Translations under genes and position numbers: made by a program
Assembly: GCF_021290965.1 (NCBI RefSeq)
Contig: NZ_JAJOYT010000002.1
Coordinates: forward strand, 310,001 to 374,000
Reading direction: 5' to 3'
DNA: 64,000 nucleotides
From: Rheinheimera faecalis
GTDB taxonomy: Bacteria; Pseudomonadota; Gammaproteobacteria; Enterobacterales; Alteromonadaceae
Notes under the pieces: generated by a model
The model's input: only the letters and a program-made list of their open reading frames with translations
Databases searched by the model: none
Told to the model about the DNA's origin: nothing
Part shown: piece after piece, positions 7,864 through 17,042 of the stretch
Layout: each line of letters opens with the position of its first letter
Numbering within the stretch: the stretch's first letter is position 1

Positions 7864-10017
7864 ATGTTGTCCTTACGCTCTCCTTCGCTATTAACTATTG
7901 CAGTTCTTACTGCTTTAAATTCAGTTCCTGCTTCTGCCCAGCAGTCAGATCAACAACCTTCAAATCAACTGCAAGCAGACAAAGATCTGGAAGTGATAGA
8001 GGTCAAAGGCCGTGCTCAGACTTTATATCGTGCTTCTCAAAGCAGTGTAGGAACCAGAACAGATACAGATTTAGAACTGATCCCACAAAATATTCAGGTG
8101 TTGCCTGAAGCGCTGATCCGCGATCAGGCGGCACGTCAGGTCACAGATTTATACCGCAGCATGAGTGGTGTCAGTGCTTTTAGTTACTCTGGTGTCACTT
8201 TTCGTGGTTTCCGTCAGGACGAGATTTTATATGACGGTGTAAGAGGCGACCCATTTAATGGTTTTGCTGTGCCTCAGTTGTTTAACGTGCAGGAAGTACA
8301 GTTATTAAAAGGCAGCAGCGGCGCTTTATACGGCAGCAGCGCTCCTGGTGGTTTAATTAACTATGTGACTAAAAAACCGCAGCGCACAGCGAAAAACCAG
8401 CTGGAATTAGGTTTAGGTAATGATGAGTACTGGCAGGGTTCACTGGAATTGAGTGGCCCACTCACAAAGCAGCAAGCCTACCGTTTTGGTTATTACCGTG
8501 ATTCTGAGCAGCCGTTTCGCTGGAACACCAAAGTTGAAAACGAAATTCTGGATCTGGGCTATCTGATTGATCTGACCGACAGCACCAGTCTGACACTGCA
8601 ATACAATACTGTAACTCAGGATTATCAGGGCGCCCGTTTACGGGGTGTACCTACAGATGATCAGGGGAATTTCCTCGGCGACAGAGCCTGGAACCATAAT
8701 GAAGCCACAGATTTCCAGTCCTTAGAAGCAGATGTATGGCAGGTACGGGCCGATCATGAATTTAACAGCAACTGGCGCACCGATCTAACCTGGCGCCATT
8801 ATGACAATACCGAACTGCAAAACTACCATGAACCTTTCTGTAGCTTTGATACAGATGGCGATGGTGTAGTGGATTATTGCCGCCGTCAGTTCAGGGATCA
8901 GCGCCGCGAAAATACTGCAGACAGTGTGACCTGGAACAATATTGTTGAATTCAGCACAGCGGGTTTGAATCATCAGCTATTGCTGGGTGCGGACACTATG
9001 ACGCAGGACTCATACTTTTTAGGCCGCAACGTAGCGCCGATAGAGCAGGGCGGTAAGGCTTTGGGGATCAGTCTTATTAATCCTGTGTATGGCCTGACCT
9101 CGGCCGCTGATTATGATATCGACAGCATTAAATCCACTCCGACAGACACGACTGCTGTGCGCCAGGGTTTTTATCTGCAGGATCAGGTCGATTTAACTGC
9201 CAGCTGGAATCTGTTGCTGGGCGTGCGCTGGGATAGTTTTGAAGATAAAAACAATATGGCTTCATCCAAAGTGGATGGCAGCGACAGCTCCTGGCGTGTG
9301 GGTTCTACTTATCAGCTAACGGATTGGGTGCGTTTGTATGCACTCAAAGGCACTGGCTTTAGCCCACAGGCGACCGCATCTCAGGTGCCTGAAGTGGGTG
9401 GTCCTTTTGAAGCTGAGCAATCCAGTATTGTCGAAGCAGGCGCGCGTTTTTCTTTGTTGGATGATGCAATCCGCCTGAATGTGGCTACCTATGAAATGAT
9501 CAGAAATAACATACTGCAGGCTGACCCTCGTGGTGATGTGGGCGGTGATGGCCGTGATGATCAAATCGCCCTGGGTGAAGTAAAAAGTAAAGGCGTGGAA
9601 GTAGACTTGCTTGGGGATTTAACCGACTCTTGGGTGCTGAATCTGAACTATGCCTACAACGATACCCGTATTGTCGAAAGCACCAGCGCTATTACTAATG
9701 CGGTGGGTGACAAGTTTGCTAATGCGCCGCAACATCAGATAGGGCTATGGAGCCGTTATGAGCTGGATAGCATCAACTCAGCTATAGCTGCGGGTATGGA
9801 TTATGTCAGCGATCAGCTAAGCATTGATGGTCAGCATGTAAAATCCTACACAGTCTTTGATATGAGCTGGCAAACCCGTTGGCAGCAATGGTTGTTTCAG
9901 GCCAATGTGAAAAACTTGTTTGATAAAACTTATGCTACTGCTGGTTTTATTGAACGGACCGGACACTTTCCGGGTGAACCACGCCGGTTAATAGTGACCG
10001 CCAGTTATCAGTTCTGA
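7864..10017 (+). CDS. TonB-dependent siderophore receptor
   Basis: 717 residues from the ATG at 7864 (TGAGG about 6 bases upstream); a GTG at 7834 would add ten residues ahead of the signal peptide and is less likely. Signal peptide ends near SVPASAQ. A TonB-box-like EVIEVKG is followed by a plug domain (IPQNIQVLPEAL; FRGFRQDEILYDGVRG; GALYGSSAPGGLINYVTKKP) and a 22-strand-type barrel ending in the C-terminal YQF. These features match ferric-siderophore receptors of the FhuA/FoxA/FpvA group. It lacks an N-terminal STN signalling domain. It is 12 bases upstream of a PepSY membrane protein, a typical iron-uptake pair. The ligand cannot be told. Confidence 0.92.
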   Translation: MLSLRSPSLLTIAVLTALNSVPASAQQSDQQPSNQLQADKDLEVIEVKGRAQTLYRASQSSVGTRTDTDLELIPQNIQVLPEALIRDQAARQVTDLYRSMSGVSAFSYSGVTFRGFRQDEILYDGVRGDPFNGFAVPQLFNVQEVQLLKGSSGALYGSSAPGGLINYVTKKPQRTAKNQLELGLGNDEYWQGSLELSGPLTKQQAYRFGYYRDSEQPFRWNTKVENEILDLGYLIDLTDSTSLTLQYNTVTQDYQGARLRGVPTDDQGNFLGDRAWNHNEATDFQSLEADVWQVRADHEFNSNWRTDLTWRHYDNTELQNYHEPFCSFDTDGDGVVDYCRRQFRDQRRENTADSVTWNNIVEFSTAGLNHQLLLGADTMTQDSYFLGRNVAPIEQGGKALGISLINPVYGLTSAADYDIDSIKSTPTDTTAVRQGFYLQDQVDLTASWNLLLGVRWDSFEDKNNMASSKVDGSDSSWRVGSTYQLTDWVRLYALKGTGFSPQATASQVPEVGGPFEAEQSSIVEAGARFSLLDDAIRLNVATYEMIRNNILQADPRGDVGGDGRDDQIALGEVKSKGVEVDLLGDLTDSWVLNLNYAYNDTRIVESTSAITNAVGDKFANAPQHQIGLWSRYELDSINSAIAAGMDYVSDQLSIDGQHVKSYTVFDMSWQTRWQQWLFQANVKNLFDKTYATAGFIERTGHFPGEPRRLIVTASYQF

Positions 10018-10029
10018 TAGACGCTGCCG

Positions 10030-11250
10030 ATGAGCAATAAAGACTGGTTTAAGCTACATTCTTTTGCTGGCTTTGCCTTTGGCATACTGATGTTGCTGGT
10101 TTGTCTGACCGGCACGCTTGCTGTGGTTAGTCATGAAATTCAGTATCTGTCAGATCAAAAATACCGGGCCTTGTCTGAACGACAGGGCCCTGTGCCCTGG
10201 CAGGTGCTGGAGCAAAATTTAGCCAAAGCTTATCCCGACTCTCAAATCAGCAACCTGAATGTGCCAGAGCAATGGTATCTGGCGGGTAGCGTCAGCTTGA
10301 TTACAACCAGTTTAAACGCGGGCTCGGAATTTAAATTTGTTTATTTTGATCCCGCTTCCGGTGCTTTAACAGGCGAAGGTCAGTGGGGCACAGTGTCGCG
10401 GTTTTTGCGCAATATTCATATGTACCTGTCGCTGGGCTCTACCGGCAAAATTGTGGTGACCAGTTTAAGTTTTTTACTGCTGATTATTTTGGTCAGCAGT
10501 TTTTATGTTTATCGGCAGTGGTGGCGTAAAGGTTTTCAGTTGCCTTCCGGGGCTAAAGCTTCCAGCCGTACTTTTTGGTCTGATTGGCATAAATGGACAG
10601 GCGTCTGGTGTTGGGGTTTTATTCTGCTGATGTTCCTGACTGGTCTTTGGTACTTCACCGAACACTTCTTACTGAAGTTTAAAGTGGATCATTATCCAAA
10701 AGCGCCGAAGCTGGAGCAGGCTATTACACACAAAGCTTTGTCTTTAACGGAATTAATGCAGGCTGCGCAAAAGGCCAGACCTGAACTGGATATCAGAGCT
10801 TTGAATTATCCACAGTCCGATAAAGCGCCTGTGGTGGTAACAGGTCAGGATGACACGCTGCTGGTGCGCGACAGAGCCAACCGCATTTACCTGCATCCGG
10901 TGACAGCGCAAGTGCTGAAAATACAAAAAGGGGCTGAGTTAAAAGCTGTGGCCTATATCTCAGATATGGCTGACCCTTTGCATTTTGGTAACTTTGCCGG
11001 GCTTGGCGTCAAGCTGCTGTATTTTGTGTTTGGGTTGGGTTTTACCTTTTTAGTGGCGGGCGGTCTTTGGATGCACTGGCTGCGTACCAAAAGGCAACAA
11101 CCACAGCTGATGCGTTATTTAGGCTGGACTGGCGCTGTTTCGTCTGTCTTAGTGGTCACAGCCTTAGTGGTGACTTCAGTGCAGTTTTCACAGCGTGAAG
11201 TAGAAAACATGCCTTTATCACCGCAATTGGGCTCATTAGCCAAGCCTTAA
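10030..11250 (+). CDS. PepSY-associated transmembrane protein, iron-uptake associated
   Basis: 406 residues of the PepSY-associated TM family (PiuB/FoxB-like). Membrane segments near residues 10-33, 140-160, 190-213, 328-350 and 362-385 with periplasmic PepSY-like regions between. These proteins are thought to reduce or help release iron from siderophores in the inner membrane; FoxB is the precedent. It follows the siderophore receptor by 12 bases and is probably co-transcribed. Its stop overlaps the stop of the convergent histidine kinase in a shared CTTAAG (11247-11250 overlap). Confidence 0.85.
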   Translation: MSNKDWFKLHSFAGFAFGILMLLVCLTGTLAVVSHEIQYLSDQKYRALSERQGPVPWQVLEQNLAKAYPDSQISNLNVPEQWYLAGSVSLITTSLNAGSEFKFVYFDPASGALTGEGQWGTVSRFLRNIHMYLSLGSTGKIVVTSLSFLLLIILVSSFYVYRQWWRKGFQLPSGAKASSRTFWSDWHKWTGVWCWGFILLMFLTGLWYFTEHFLLKFKVDHYPKAPKLEQAITHKALSLTELMQAAQKARPELDIRALNYPQSDKAPVVVTGQDDTLLVRDRANRIYLHPVTAQVLKIQKGAELKAVAYISDMADPLHFGNFAGLGVKLLYFVFGLGFTFLVAGGLWMHWLRTKRQQPQLMRYLGWTGAVSSVLVVTALVVTSVQFSQREVENMPLSPQLGSLAKP

Positions 11251-12473
11251 GCATCAGCTGTTGCTGTTGAACCTACAGGTAGTTTCAGCCGTGCCACAGC
11301 TCCGCCTCCGGCTCTGCTCATACGTAAAAATTCACCGCCGTGCTGATTGGCTACTCTGGTGACTATCGCCAGACCAATACCATGATGCGATAAACCATCC
11401 GGGCTGTGATTCGGGCTGGGTTGCTGGTTACTATGCCAGCCCGCGCCATCGTCGCAGATATCAATCAGGCAATCATTGTCCTGCAGGCTCAATTCAATCC
11501 AGACCTTGGTATGGCAGTACCGTAACGCATTACTCAAAAGATTGGATAAGGCGCGTTGCAGCAGTTTTTCATCAGCCTGAATGCTGATCGCAGGCCCGGC
11601 AATTAGCTCAATCTGGTGCTCGGTATTAGCGGAGAACTTATCAATCATCTGTTGCAACAGCTGCGACAGCGGTACCTGACTCAGATGCAGATCGGAACGG
11701 AAATCCTGCTGTGCCAGACGCAAATAATCGTAGACATTGTCTTCTATTTCCAACAGGTTACGACAGACCTGAGCATAATGAGCCGCGCTGATATTCGACT
11801 CCAGACTCAGCATAATAAAGCGCATTCTGGCCAATGGCGTTTTGATGTCATGGCAAACGGTATCGGCCATCTCACGTTGCAGTGAATTTAAATCTGCTAT
11901 GGTTTGATTCATCCGGGTGAGGGATTGGGCCAGAGGTTGCAGGTAAGACTTAGGGCTCAGCTGAAAAGCCGGCAGATGACCGAGCTTTATTTCCTGCAAG
12001 GCATTCATTCTTAAAGTTTCTACATCGCGGAACAGGTTGCGGCTAAGCCAGAATAAACAAAGCAACAGCAACAAAATAAACACATGGGCCAGATCGATGC
12101 TGAAGTCTGTACCGTCAGGTAAATTCAGCTGGCTTAAACACAATAATTCGCCTCCTGGCATTTCACTGCACATAGAGGCGTTGCCTTGTTGGTCCCGCAT
12201 TACTTCGACGGCATAAATAAAATTCGGCTGAGGTTGCCACATGCCTGCCGGATAGGTCACAAACAAGCTGTCGGTGCAGTCGTCTGTTTCGGATAAGCGG
12301 CAATTCAGTTTGTCTTGCTGACTGAACTGATGCACATGTTGCAGCATAGTTTGGGCTGCATCGGCTAAGTCATCGCGCTGATAGACCCAGCTGTACAACT
12401 GATTCAGGCTGAAAAACAGCAATAACACCACCAGCACTATCCCAAGGTAAAAGCGCAATAGGGTATAACTCAT
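11247..12473 (-). CDS. Sensor histidine kinase
   Basis: 408 residues. Two membrane segments (about 5-25 and 128-145) enclose a ~100-residue periplasmic sensor containing four cysteines (LNCRL, DDCTD, MCSE, LLCLS). The dimerisation helix has the phosphoacceptor H208 in VCHDIKTPLARM. The ATPase domain has NLLSNALRY (N box), DDGAGW (G1) and HHGIGLAIV (G2). It starts with an ATGA overlap on the response regulator stop, so the two are translationally coupled. The cysteine-rich sensor could respond to redox state or metal (inference). Confidence 0.93.
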   Translation of the reverse strand: MSYTLLRFYLGIVLVVLLLFFSLNQLYSWVYQRDDLADAAQTMLQHVHQFSQQDKLNCRLSETDDCTDSLFVTYPAGMWQPQPNFIYAVEVMRDQQGNASMCSEMPGGELLCLSQLNLPDGTDFSIDLAHVFILLLLLCLFWLSRNLFRDVETLRMNALQEIKLGHLPAFQLSPKSYLQPLAQSLTRMNQTIADLNSLQREMADTVCHDIKTPLARMRFIMLSLESNISAAHYAQVCRNLLEIEDNVYDYLRLAQQDFRSDLHLSQVPLSQLLQQMIDKFSANTEHQIELIAGPAISIQADEKLLQRALSNLLSNALRYCHTKVWIELSLQDNDCLIDICDDGAGWHSNQQPSPNHSPDGLSHHGIGLAIVTRVANQHGGEFLRMSRAGGGAVARLKLPVGSTATADA

Positions 12474-13168
12474 GGCTGTGACTCCGTGGCTTCAGCGTAA
12501 CTGATGCGATAACCCTGGCCCCAGACCACCTGCACATTCCAGCGTTCATCCACGTTTTGTAACTTACGACGCAGCCGTGAGGCCCTGCCGTCCATGGTTC
12601 TGTCTGTGCCGTCATATTCGCGGGTTAGTTGTTCGCGGAACAAACGTTCGCGGCTGATAGCGACACCATAGTTATCCAACAAGGTCAGCAGTAATTGCAA
12701 TTCGGCATTGGTCAGGCAAATGTCTTGTCCTGCCAGCACCACATGGCCTGACACTCTGTCTACTGTTAAATTGTGTTGTTTCAGCAAAGGTTGTGGCTCG
12801 GCGCTGGCGTGTTCCGGTGGTAAAAAGATACGGATTTTGGCTAATAAAATACGGGGATCCAGTGGCTTTAGCAGATAGTCCTGTGCGCCTAATTCCAATC
12901 CTTGCAACACCGAACCGACAGAGGTTTGCGCCGTCATAAACAAAATAGGGCCTTTAAATTGCTGGCGGATTTGTTTCACTAAATCAAAACCACTGCTGCC
13001 GGGTAACATCACGTCACAGACTATTAAATCAAAACGTTGCGCCAGTATCAGCTTTTTGGCTTTGAGCGCATTACCACAACTACTGACCTGATAGCCTTCT
13101 GACTGTAAAAAGTCGACCACAAGGCGTGATAATTCCAGATCATCTTCGATCAGCAAAATTTGCTGCAT
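12470..13168 (-). CDS. OmpR/PhoB-type response regulator
   Basis: 232 residues from the ATG at 13168, which overlaps the stop of the DUF3019 gene as TGATG; the TTG five codons upstream is less likely. Receiver domain: acidic pair EDD at 8-10, phosphoacceptor D52 (LIVCDVMLPG), T in FMTAQT, K in LLKPLD. The C-terminal winged helix (LTNAELQLLLTLLDN, TMDGRASRLRRKL) binds DNA. Cognate partner of the downstream kinase. Targets are unknown; the flanking TonB receptor and cytochrome operon are the natural candidates. Confidence 0.94.
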   Translation of the reverse strand: MQQILLIEDDLELSRLVVDFLQSEGYQVSSCGNALKAKKLILAQRFDLIVCDVMLPGSSGFDLVKQIRQQFKGPILFMTAQTSVGSVLQGLELGAQDYLLKPLDPRILLAKIRIFLPPEHASAEPQPLLKQHNLTVDRVSGHVVLAGQDICLTNAELQLLLTLLDNYGVAISRERLFREQLTREYDGTDRTMDGRASRLRRKLQNVDERWNVQVVWGQGYRISYAEATESQP

Positions 13169-13545
13169 CAGGGATTGCCCCAACTGTTGCGACTGCGTTT
13201 AAGCAACTGATCGCTGGCATTCAGATCCACCTGCAGTACTTTAACCTGACGTTCAGCCAGTAACTCTCCGGTCGCTGAGTTTCGCAGTTCAAAACTGGTG
13301 TGAGCGGTCAGTTCCAGCTGTAGCTGCTGGCTGATGCTGTTGGCACAAAGCAAAGGGGTGGGGTCGGCTTTTTTATACAAACAGGCCTTGTTGTCCTGTT
13401 GCCAACGGACCTTTAACTTCAATACACAAGCCTGATGCGCATGATGCAGACAGAGTCTGGGTTGCAGACTAAAATCAGCAGCTGCAGAGGCAGAAACACC
13501 CCCACAGAGCAATAAGAGCAAAGCTAAAGTACGAAGTGCCATCAT
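13168..13545 (-). CDS. DUF3019 family secreted protein
   Basis: About 125 residues. Two adjacent ATGs (13545, 13542) follow AGGAAGG; the second has better spacing. MMALRTLALLLLLCGG through SASA is a signal peptide. The mature part has paired cysteines (LCLHH, ACVLKLKV, ACLYK, LLCANS) and conserved W in KVRW, consistent with DUF3019, a family I recall next to two-component genes in Shewanella and relatives. A periplasmic accessory to the kinase sensor is plausible but not shown. First gene of the DUF3019-RR-HK operon, coupled to the regulator by a TGATG overlap. Confidence 0.75.
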   Translation of the reverse strand: MMALRTLALLLLLCGGVSASAAADFSLQPRLCLHHAHQACVLKLKVRWQQDNKACLYKKADPTPLLCANSISQQLQLELTAHTSFELRNSATGELLAERQVKVLQVDLNASDQLLKRSRNSWGNP

Positions 13546-13625
13546 CCTTCCTGCATCAGTCTGGTCATTTCTTTTTATAGTGAATCCCATATGGATAGTG
13601 CAGTGAAAAGCTGTTTTGGTAAAGC

Positions 13626-13651
13626 GGGGCTTTGCTAAAAAGCAAAGCCCC
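13626..13651 (-). terminator. Hairpin after the second TonB receptor gene
   Basis: GGGGCTTTGCT and AGCAAAGCCCC form an 11-bp perfect stem with an AAAA loop, seven bases past the receptor stop. The T run is weak, so it may only partly block read-through into the DUF3019 operon. Confidence 0.65.
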
Positions 13652-13657
13652 TGCGGA

Positions 13658-16195
13658 TCAGAACTGGTATTTCACTTCAACACCATAAGTGCGGGGGGCG
13701 TTTAATGAGGTGATTGGAGTGCCCAGCGTATCAGCGGCAAAACCTCCTATGCCTCCTGTTGTTTCGTGGTCAGCCAGGTTTTTACCCCAGAGTGCCAGCT
13801 CCCACTGGTCGTCGCTGCTGCTCCAGCTTAAGCGTGCGTTGATATTTTTGGTATCGGCAAAATACACAGGGATAGATTTGGCTATCTCCAGTAAATCCGG
13901 ATCGTCCGCTCTGGTATTTTCTTCATAGATATAATCCAGATGTAACTTCCAGTAGCCGCCAGCCCATTGTTGAGCCGCTGTCCAGTCGGCGGTCAGCGTA
14001 TAAGCGTCGGCGGTAGAGGCTTTATCTACATCTGTGACCAGCTCGCCATCGGCATTATAAAACTCCTGCCACTTAGATTCAGTTTTACGGTATTCAGTCA
14101 CCAGACCCAGCTTCAACTGCTTGGTGGCTTGCCAATCCAGCACCATCTCCATACCTCGGATATCCTGATCGCCATTAATGACAATAGGTATGGCCACACC
14201 TGAATCCGGAGTTTTGCTACTGACAGAACGCTGACGGTTGGTCAGGTCCATATCAAAACCCACCAGCTGTAAGCGTACCTGATCCCATAAATCGGCTTTG
14301 TAACCCAGTTCAAGGTTTTTCACTTCTTCTGGCGCAAAAGGTCGGATGGAAGAGCCTGGATCCAAAGAGTCATAACCACCGGATTTATAGCCTGTTGAGT
14401 AGGACAAATAGATCATGTTGTTGTCGTTCAGATGGTAGCGGGTGACAGCGCGCCCTGTCCATTTACTCCAGCTGTTGTTGGCGTCGAGTCGTGGCATCAC
14501 CGGAAATAAAAAGTCGGTTAGGCCTGGCATAGGCTGACCAAAGGAGCGTTCCCTGATCTCCCAGCTGAAATCTTTTTCGTCCCTGCTGTAACGTACACCA
14601 GCGGTAAAACCCCACTGTTCGTTAAACTGATAATCCATATCCGAGTACACCCCATAAGAAGTGAAATCCCCGGTATTAATAATGTCTTCACTCCAAAGCT
14701 GGCCAGCTACTGAAGGACCAAAAATTTCGTTAATGCCAAGGCCTGCACCAATGGCGTCATAGGTTAAGTCGCCCGTGGCTTCTATAGCCGCGACCAGTTC
14801 AGGGCTAAAAGGAGTGGCACCTAACTGTTCCAGCAAAGCACCTACACTGGGGTCGACCATCGCCATCACACTTAAAATGCTGGCCCAGTTTTGTGAATTC
14901 CAGATGTGATCCGCAGGTAAACCCATGCCAGTGATCATGTCTTCCGGCACACCAGCGTCCATTAAGGCTGAAATCAGTGTGCCGTTTAAATTGGCCGTGG
15001 TCAGGCGTGCCACAGTGTCGGCCATAATATTCAGACTGGTTTTTTGATAGACCTTTTCTTTGCTGTAGGTGATACCGCCAACATAACTCAGTTGGTCCTG
15101 ATGGTAGTTCAGCTGCAGTTCGTTGTAGAAAATATCCGAGTCTTCAAAGTTGATGGTATCCAGATAACGGGTTTTATCTGCTGTGCCGTCTGTATCATCC
15201 CGTCCTGAAACTTCCCATTGCCTTTTGCTGCTAATGAGTTTTCCCGACCATTGATCGTTAAAGTCATGCATGACTTTTAACGAGAATGCGCTCATATCAC
15301 GGCGCTCGTGGCCGTCTATCACATCGTTTTCTATGGTTCTGTCCAGCGGGTTCATACTGTAGGCATAAGGACTCAGGCCTATTGAAGCTGAGTAGCCTTG
15401 ATCCAAATCATCCCAATCGTAACTGAATTGCACTTTAGTATCGGCGCTTACTTGCCATAAGGCCGCAAGTCGCGCAGCCTGGTGGTTGGTATTGCCCAGT
15501 TCTTCACCCTGATAGTCGGGATAGACGTTATTGACGTAAGAGTCCCGCTGATTGCTCATCAGATTCAATCGCACTGCAAAAGTGTCGCTGAGAGCTTTAT
15601 TCGCCATAGCCTCATAACGTTGCAGTGAATAATCACCCAGTGTGGCTTTGATAAAACCTTCGTCGGTTTGCTCCGGAGCATTGGGAATAAGATTCACCAC
15701 ACCGGCAGCGGCATTTTTACCAAACAAAGTGCCTTGTGGTCCTTTGAGTATTTCAATGCGCTGCATGTCCGAGAACATCACGCTTTGTGCTGCCCGGGGC
15801 AGATAAAAATCATCAAAGAAAATCGCGACAGAAGGGTCGCCGCCTGTGCTGATGTTACTGCTGGACACTCCTCGCATCGTAGCAGTCGCCTGAACTACGG
15901 CATCTTTGCTGAATTTAAAGCCCGGCGTGTAGTCGGCAATATCACCGAGCAACACTGAGTTGGTTTCTTTTAAATCTGTGGCCGAAATACTGTCGATAGC
16001 GACAGGCACGTCCATCAGATTTTGCACCCTTTTTTGTGCTGTGACCGTGATGGTTTCTATCGCCGGTTCGGCTTTTTCCGGCCCGGTTTCTGTTTGCTCT
16101 GCCTGTGCCAGTTGGCTTTGCCCACTCAGTGCCACTGCAATAAGCCATGCCAGTGGTTTTAATTTCATGCCGGATTTAGTGTGCTGTTGCGACAT
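13658..16195 (-). CDS. TonB-dependent receptor, unknown substrate
   Basis: 845 residues from the ATG at 16195, which has GGGAG 7-8 bases upstream and gives a signal peptide (KPLAWLIAVALSG to AQAEQ). A longer frame to 16351 would put a cysteine cluster before the signal and is rejected. TonB box ETITVTAQKR; plug with DVPVAIDSIS and RGVSSSNISTGGDPSVAIFF; DMQRIEILKGPQGTLFGKNA; barrel ends VEVKYQF. The plug resembles the large group of receptors for non-siderophore substrates in Alteromonadales. An extracellular loop region around residues 425-520 is unusually long. It is divergent from the cytochrome operon across 238 bases, suggesting shared control. Confidence 0.9.
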   Translation of the reverse strand: MSQQHTKSGMKLKPLAWLIAVALSGQSQLAQAEQTETGPEKAEPAIETITVTAQKRVQNLMDVPVAIDSISATDLKETNSVLLGDIADYTPGFKFSKDAVVQATATMRGVSSSNISTGGDPSVAIFFDDFYLPRAAQSVMFSDMQRIEILKGPQGTLFGKNAAAGVVNLIPNAPEQTDEGFIKATLGDYSLQRYEAMANKALSDTFAVRLNLMSNQRDSYVNNVYPDYQGEELGNTNHQAARLAALWQVSADTKVQFSYDWDDLDQGYSASIGLSPYAYSMNPLDRTIENDVIDGHERRDMSAFSLKVMHDFNDQWSGKLISSKRQWEVSGRDDTDGTADKTRYLDTINFEDSDIFYNELQLNYHQDQLSYVGGITYSKEKVYQKTSLNIMADTVARLTTANLNGTLISALMDAGVPEDMITGMGLPADHIWNSQNWASILSVMAMVDPSVGALLEQLGATPFSPELVAAIEATGDLTYDAIGAGLGINEIFGPSVAGQLWSEDIINTGDFTSYGVYSDMDYQFNEQWGFTAGVRYSRDEKDFSWEIRERSFGQPMPGLTDFLFPVMPRLDANNSWSKWTGRAVTRYHLNDNNMIYLSYSTGYKSGGYDSLDPGSSIRPFAPEEVKNLELGYKADLWDQVRLQLVGFDMDLTNRQRSVSSKTPDSGVAIPIVINGDQDIRGMEMVLDWQATKQLKLGLVTEYRKTESKWQEFYNADGELVTDVDKASTADAYTLTADWTAAQQWAGGYWKLHLDYIYEENTRADDPDLLEIAKSIPVYFADTKNINARLSWSSSDDQWELALWGKNLADHETTGGIGGFAADTLGTPITSLNAPRTYGVEVKYQF

Positions 16196-16334
16196 AACAG
16201 TCTCCCTGTTTTTTGTTTTTTTTCTGTGGTGTCGGGATCGGACTTTGAAGTCTCTGCAGGAGCAGCAACAGCAGTTCAAAGACGGATCTCGCTGCATTCG
16301 ATAGTAACTGCGCTTTGCACTAAATAAAGCGAAC

Positions 16335-16350
16335 TGGACAATTTTGTACA
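16335..16350. promoter_or_regulatory. Candidate operator in the TonB receptor/cytochrome divergent gap
   Basis: TGGACAATTTTGTACA is an imperfect palindrome (TG-ACAA / TTGT-CA) near the middle of the 238-base intergenic region 16196-16433. A regulator controlling both directions could bind here; no known box was matched. Confidence 0.3.
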
Positions 16351-16433
16351 CTTTTAGGTTTGAACCCAGGCCTATGAAAACGCACTCTTAGGGCCAACAC
16401 CATCGTATTCTTATTACAAAAAATGGCCCTGTT

Positions 16434-17042
16434 ATGTTTTGGAATTATCCTTTATTCATCCTGGTGATCGCGCTGTATGCCGCAGCAACTCAGGCGGCTG
16501 CCCCGGAAAAAGTCAGCAGTTGTAATGCCTGCCATGCTGCTGAAAATCAGCTTGCAAGCAAAGCTCCGTCTTTGGCTGGACAGCAACAGCAGTATTTGAA
16601 AAAGCAGCTGCTGCAGTTTCAGAGTGCTGAACGGGGTGCGGTCGCAGAGGACAGCATGGGGCAGGTGATGGCTGCTATGGCGAAGCCACTTAGTGCTGAG
16701 GATATCGATCAGTTATCAACCTATTTCAGTGCTTTACCACTCGCAGTACCGGCAGCACCACAGATTGACGCTGCATTACTCGACAAAGGTCGGCGGATTT
16801 ATATTGGCTCCTGTGGTGCCTGCCATGGCAATAAAGCGCAGGGAAACCTTGAGTTAAAAGCTCCGGCCTTACAACTGTTAAGCCGGGATTATCTGTCGCT
16901 GCAATTGCAGCATTTTCAGACAGGTGTCAGGGGCAACAGCGCGACTGACAAACCGGGCCGACAAATGGCGATGATGAGCCGCACTTTGACAGACGCGGAC
17001 AGACAGGCTGTGGTGGCTTACATTGGGGCGGGTTTACCATGA
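16434..17042 (+). CDS. Diheme c4-type cytochrome c
   Basis: 202 residues, signal peptide to about residue 22, then two class I cytochrome domains. Heme motifs are C30-N-A-C33-H34 and C127-G-A-C130-H131. Methionines in MGQVMAAMAKPL and QMAMMSRTL are the likely sixth ligands, as in cytochrome c4. It should be periplasmic and pass electrons between a membrane quinol or oxidase chain and the diheme partner encoded next. First gene of a three-gene operon: its stop overlaps the next start as ATGA-type (17039-17042). No good Shine-Dalgarno was seen before the ATG. Confidence 0.9.
   Translation: MFWNYPLFILVIALYAAATQAAAPEKVSSCNACHAAENQLASKAPSLAGQQQQYLKKQLLQFQSAERGAVAEDSMGQVMAAMAKPLSAEDIDQLSTYFSALPLAVPAAPQIDAALLDKGRRIYIGSCGACHGNKAQGNLELKAPALQLLSRDYLSLQLQHFQTGVRGNSATDKPGRQMAMMSRTLTDADRQAVVAYIGAGLP

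Noticed and set aside
16196-16351. 52-residue extension of the second TonB receptor with a cysteine cluster
   Set aside because: It would place the signal peptide internally and runs through the divergent promoter region; the ATG at 16195 has a good ribosome site.
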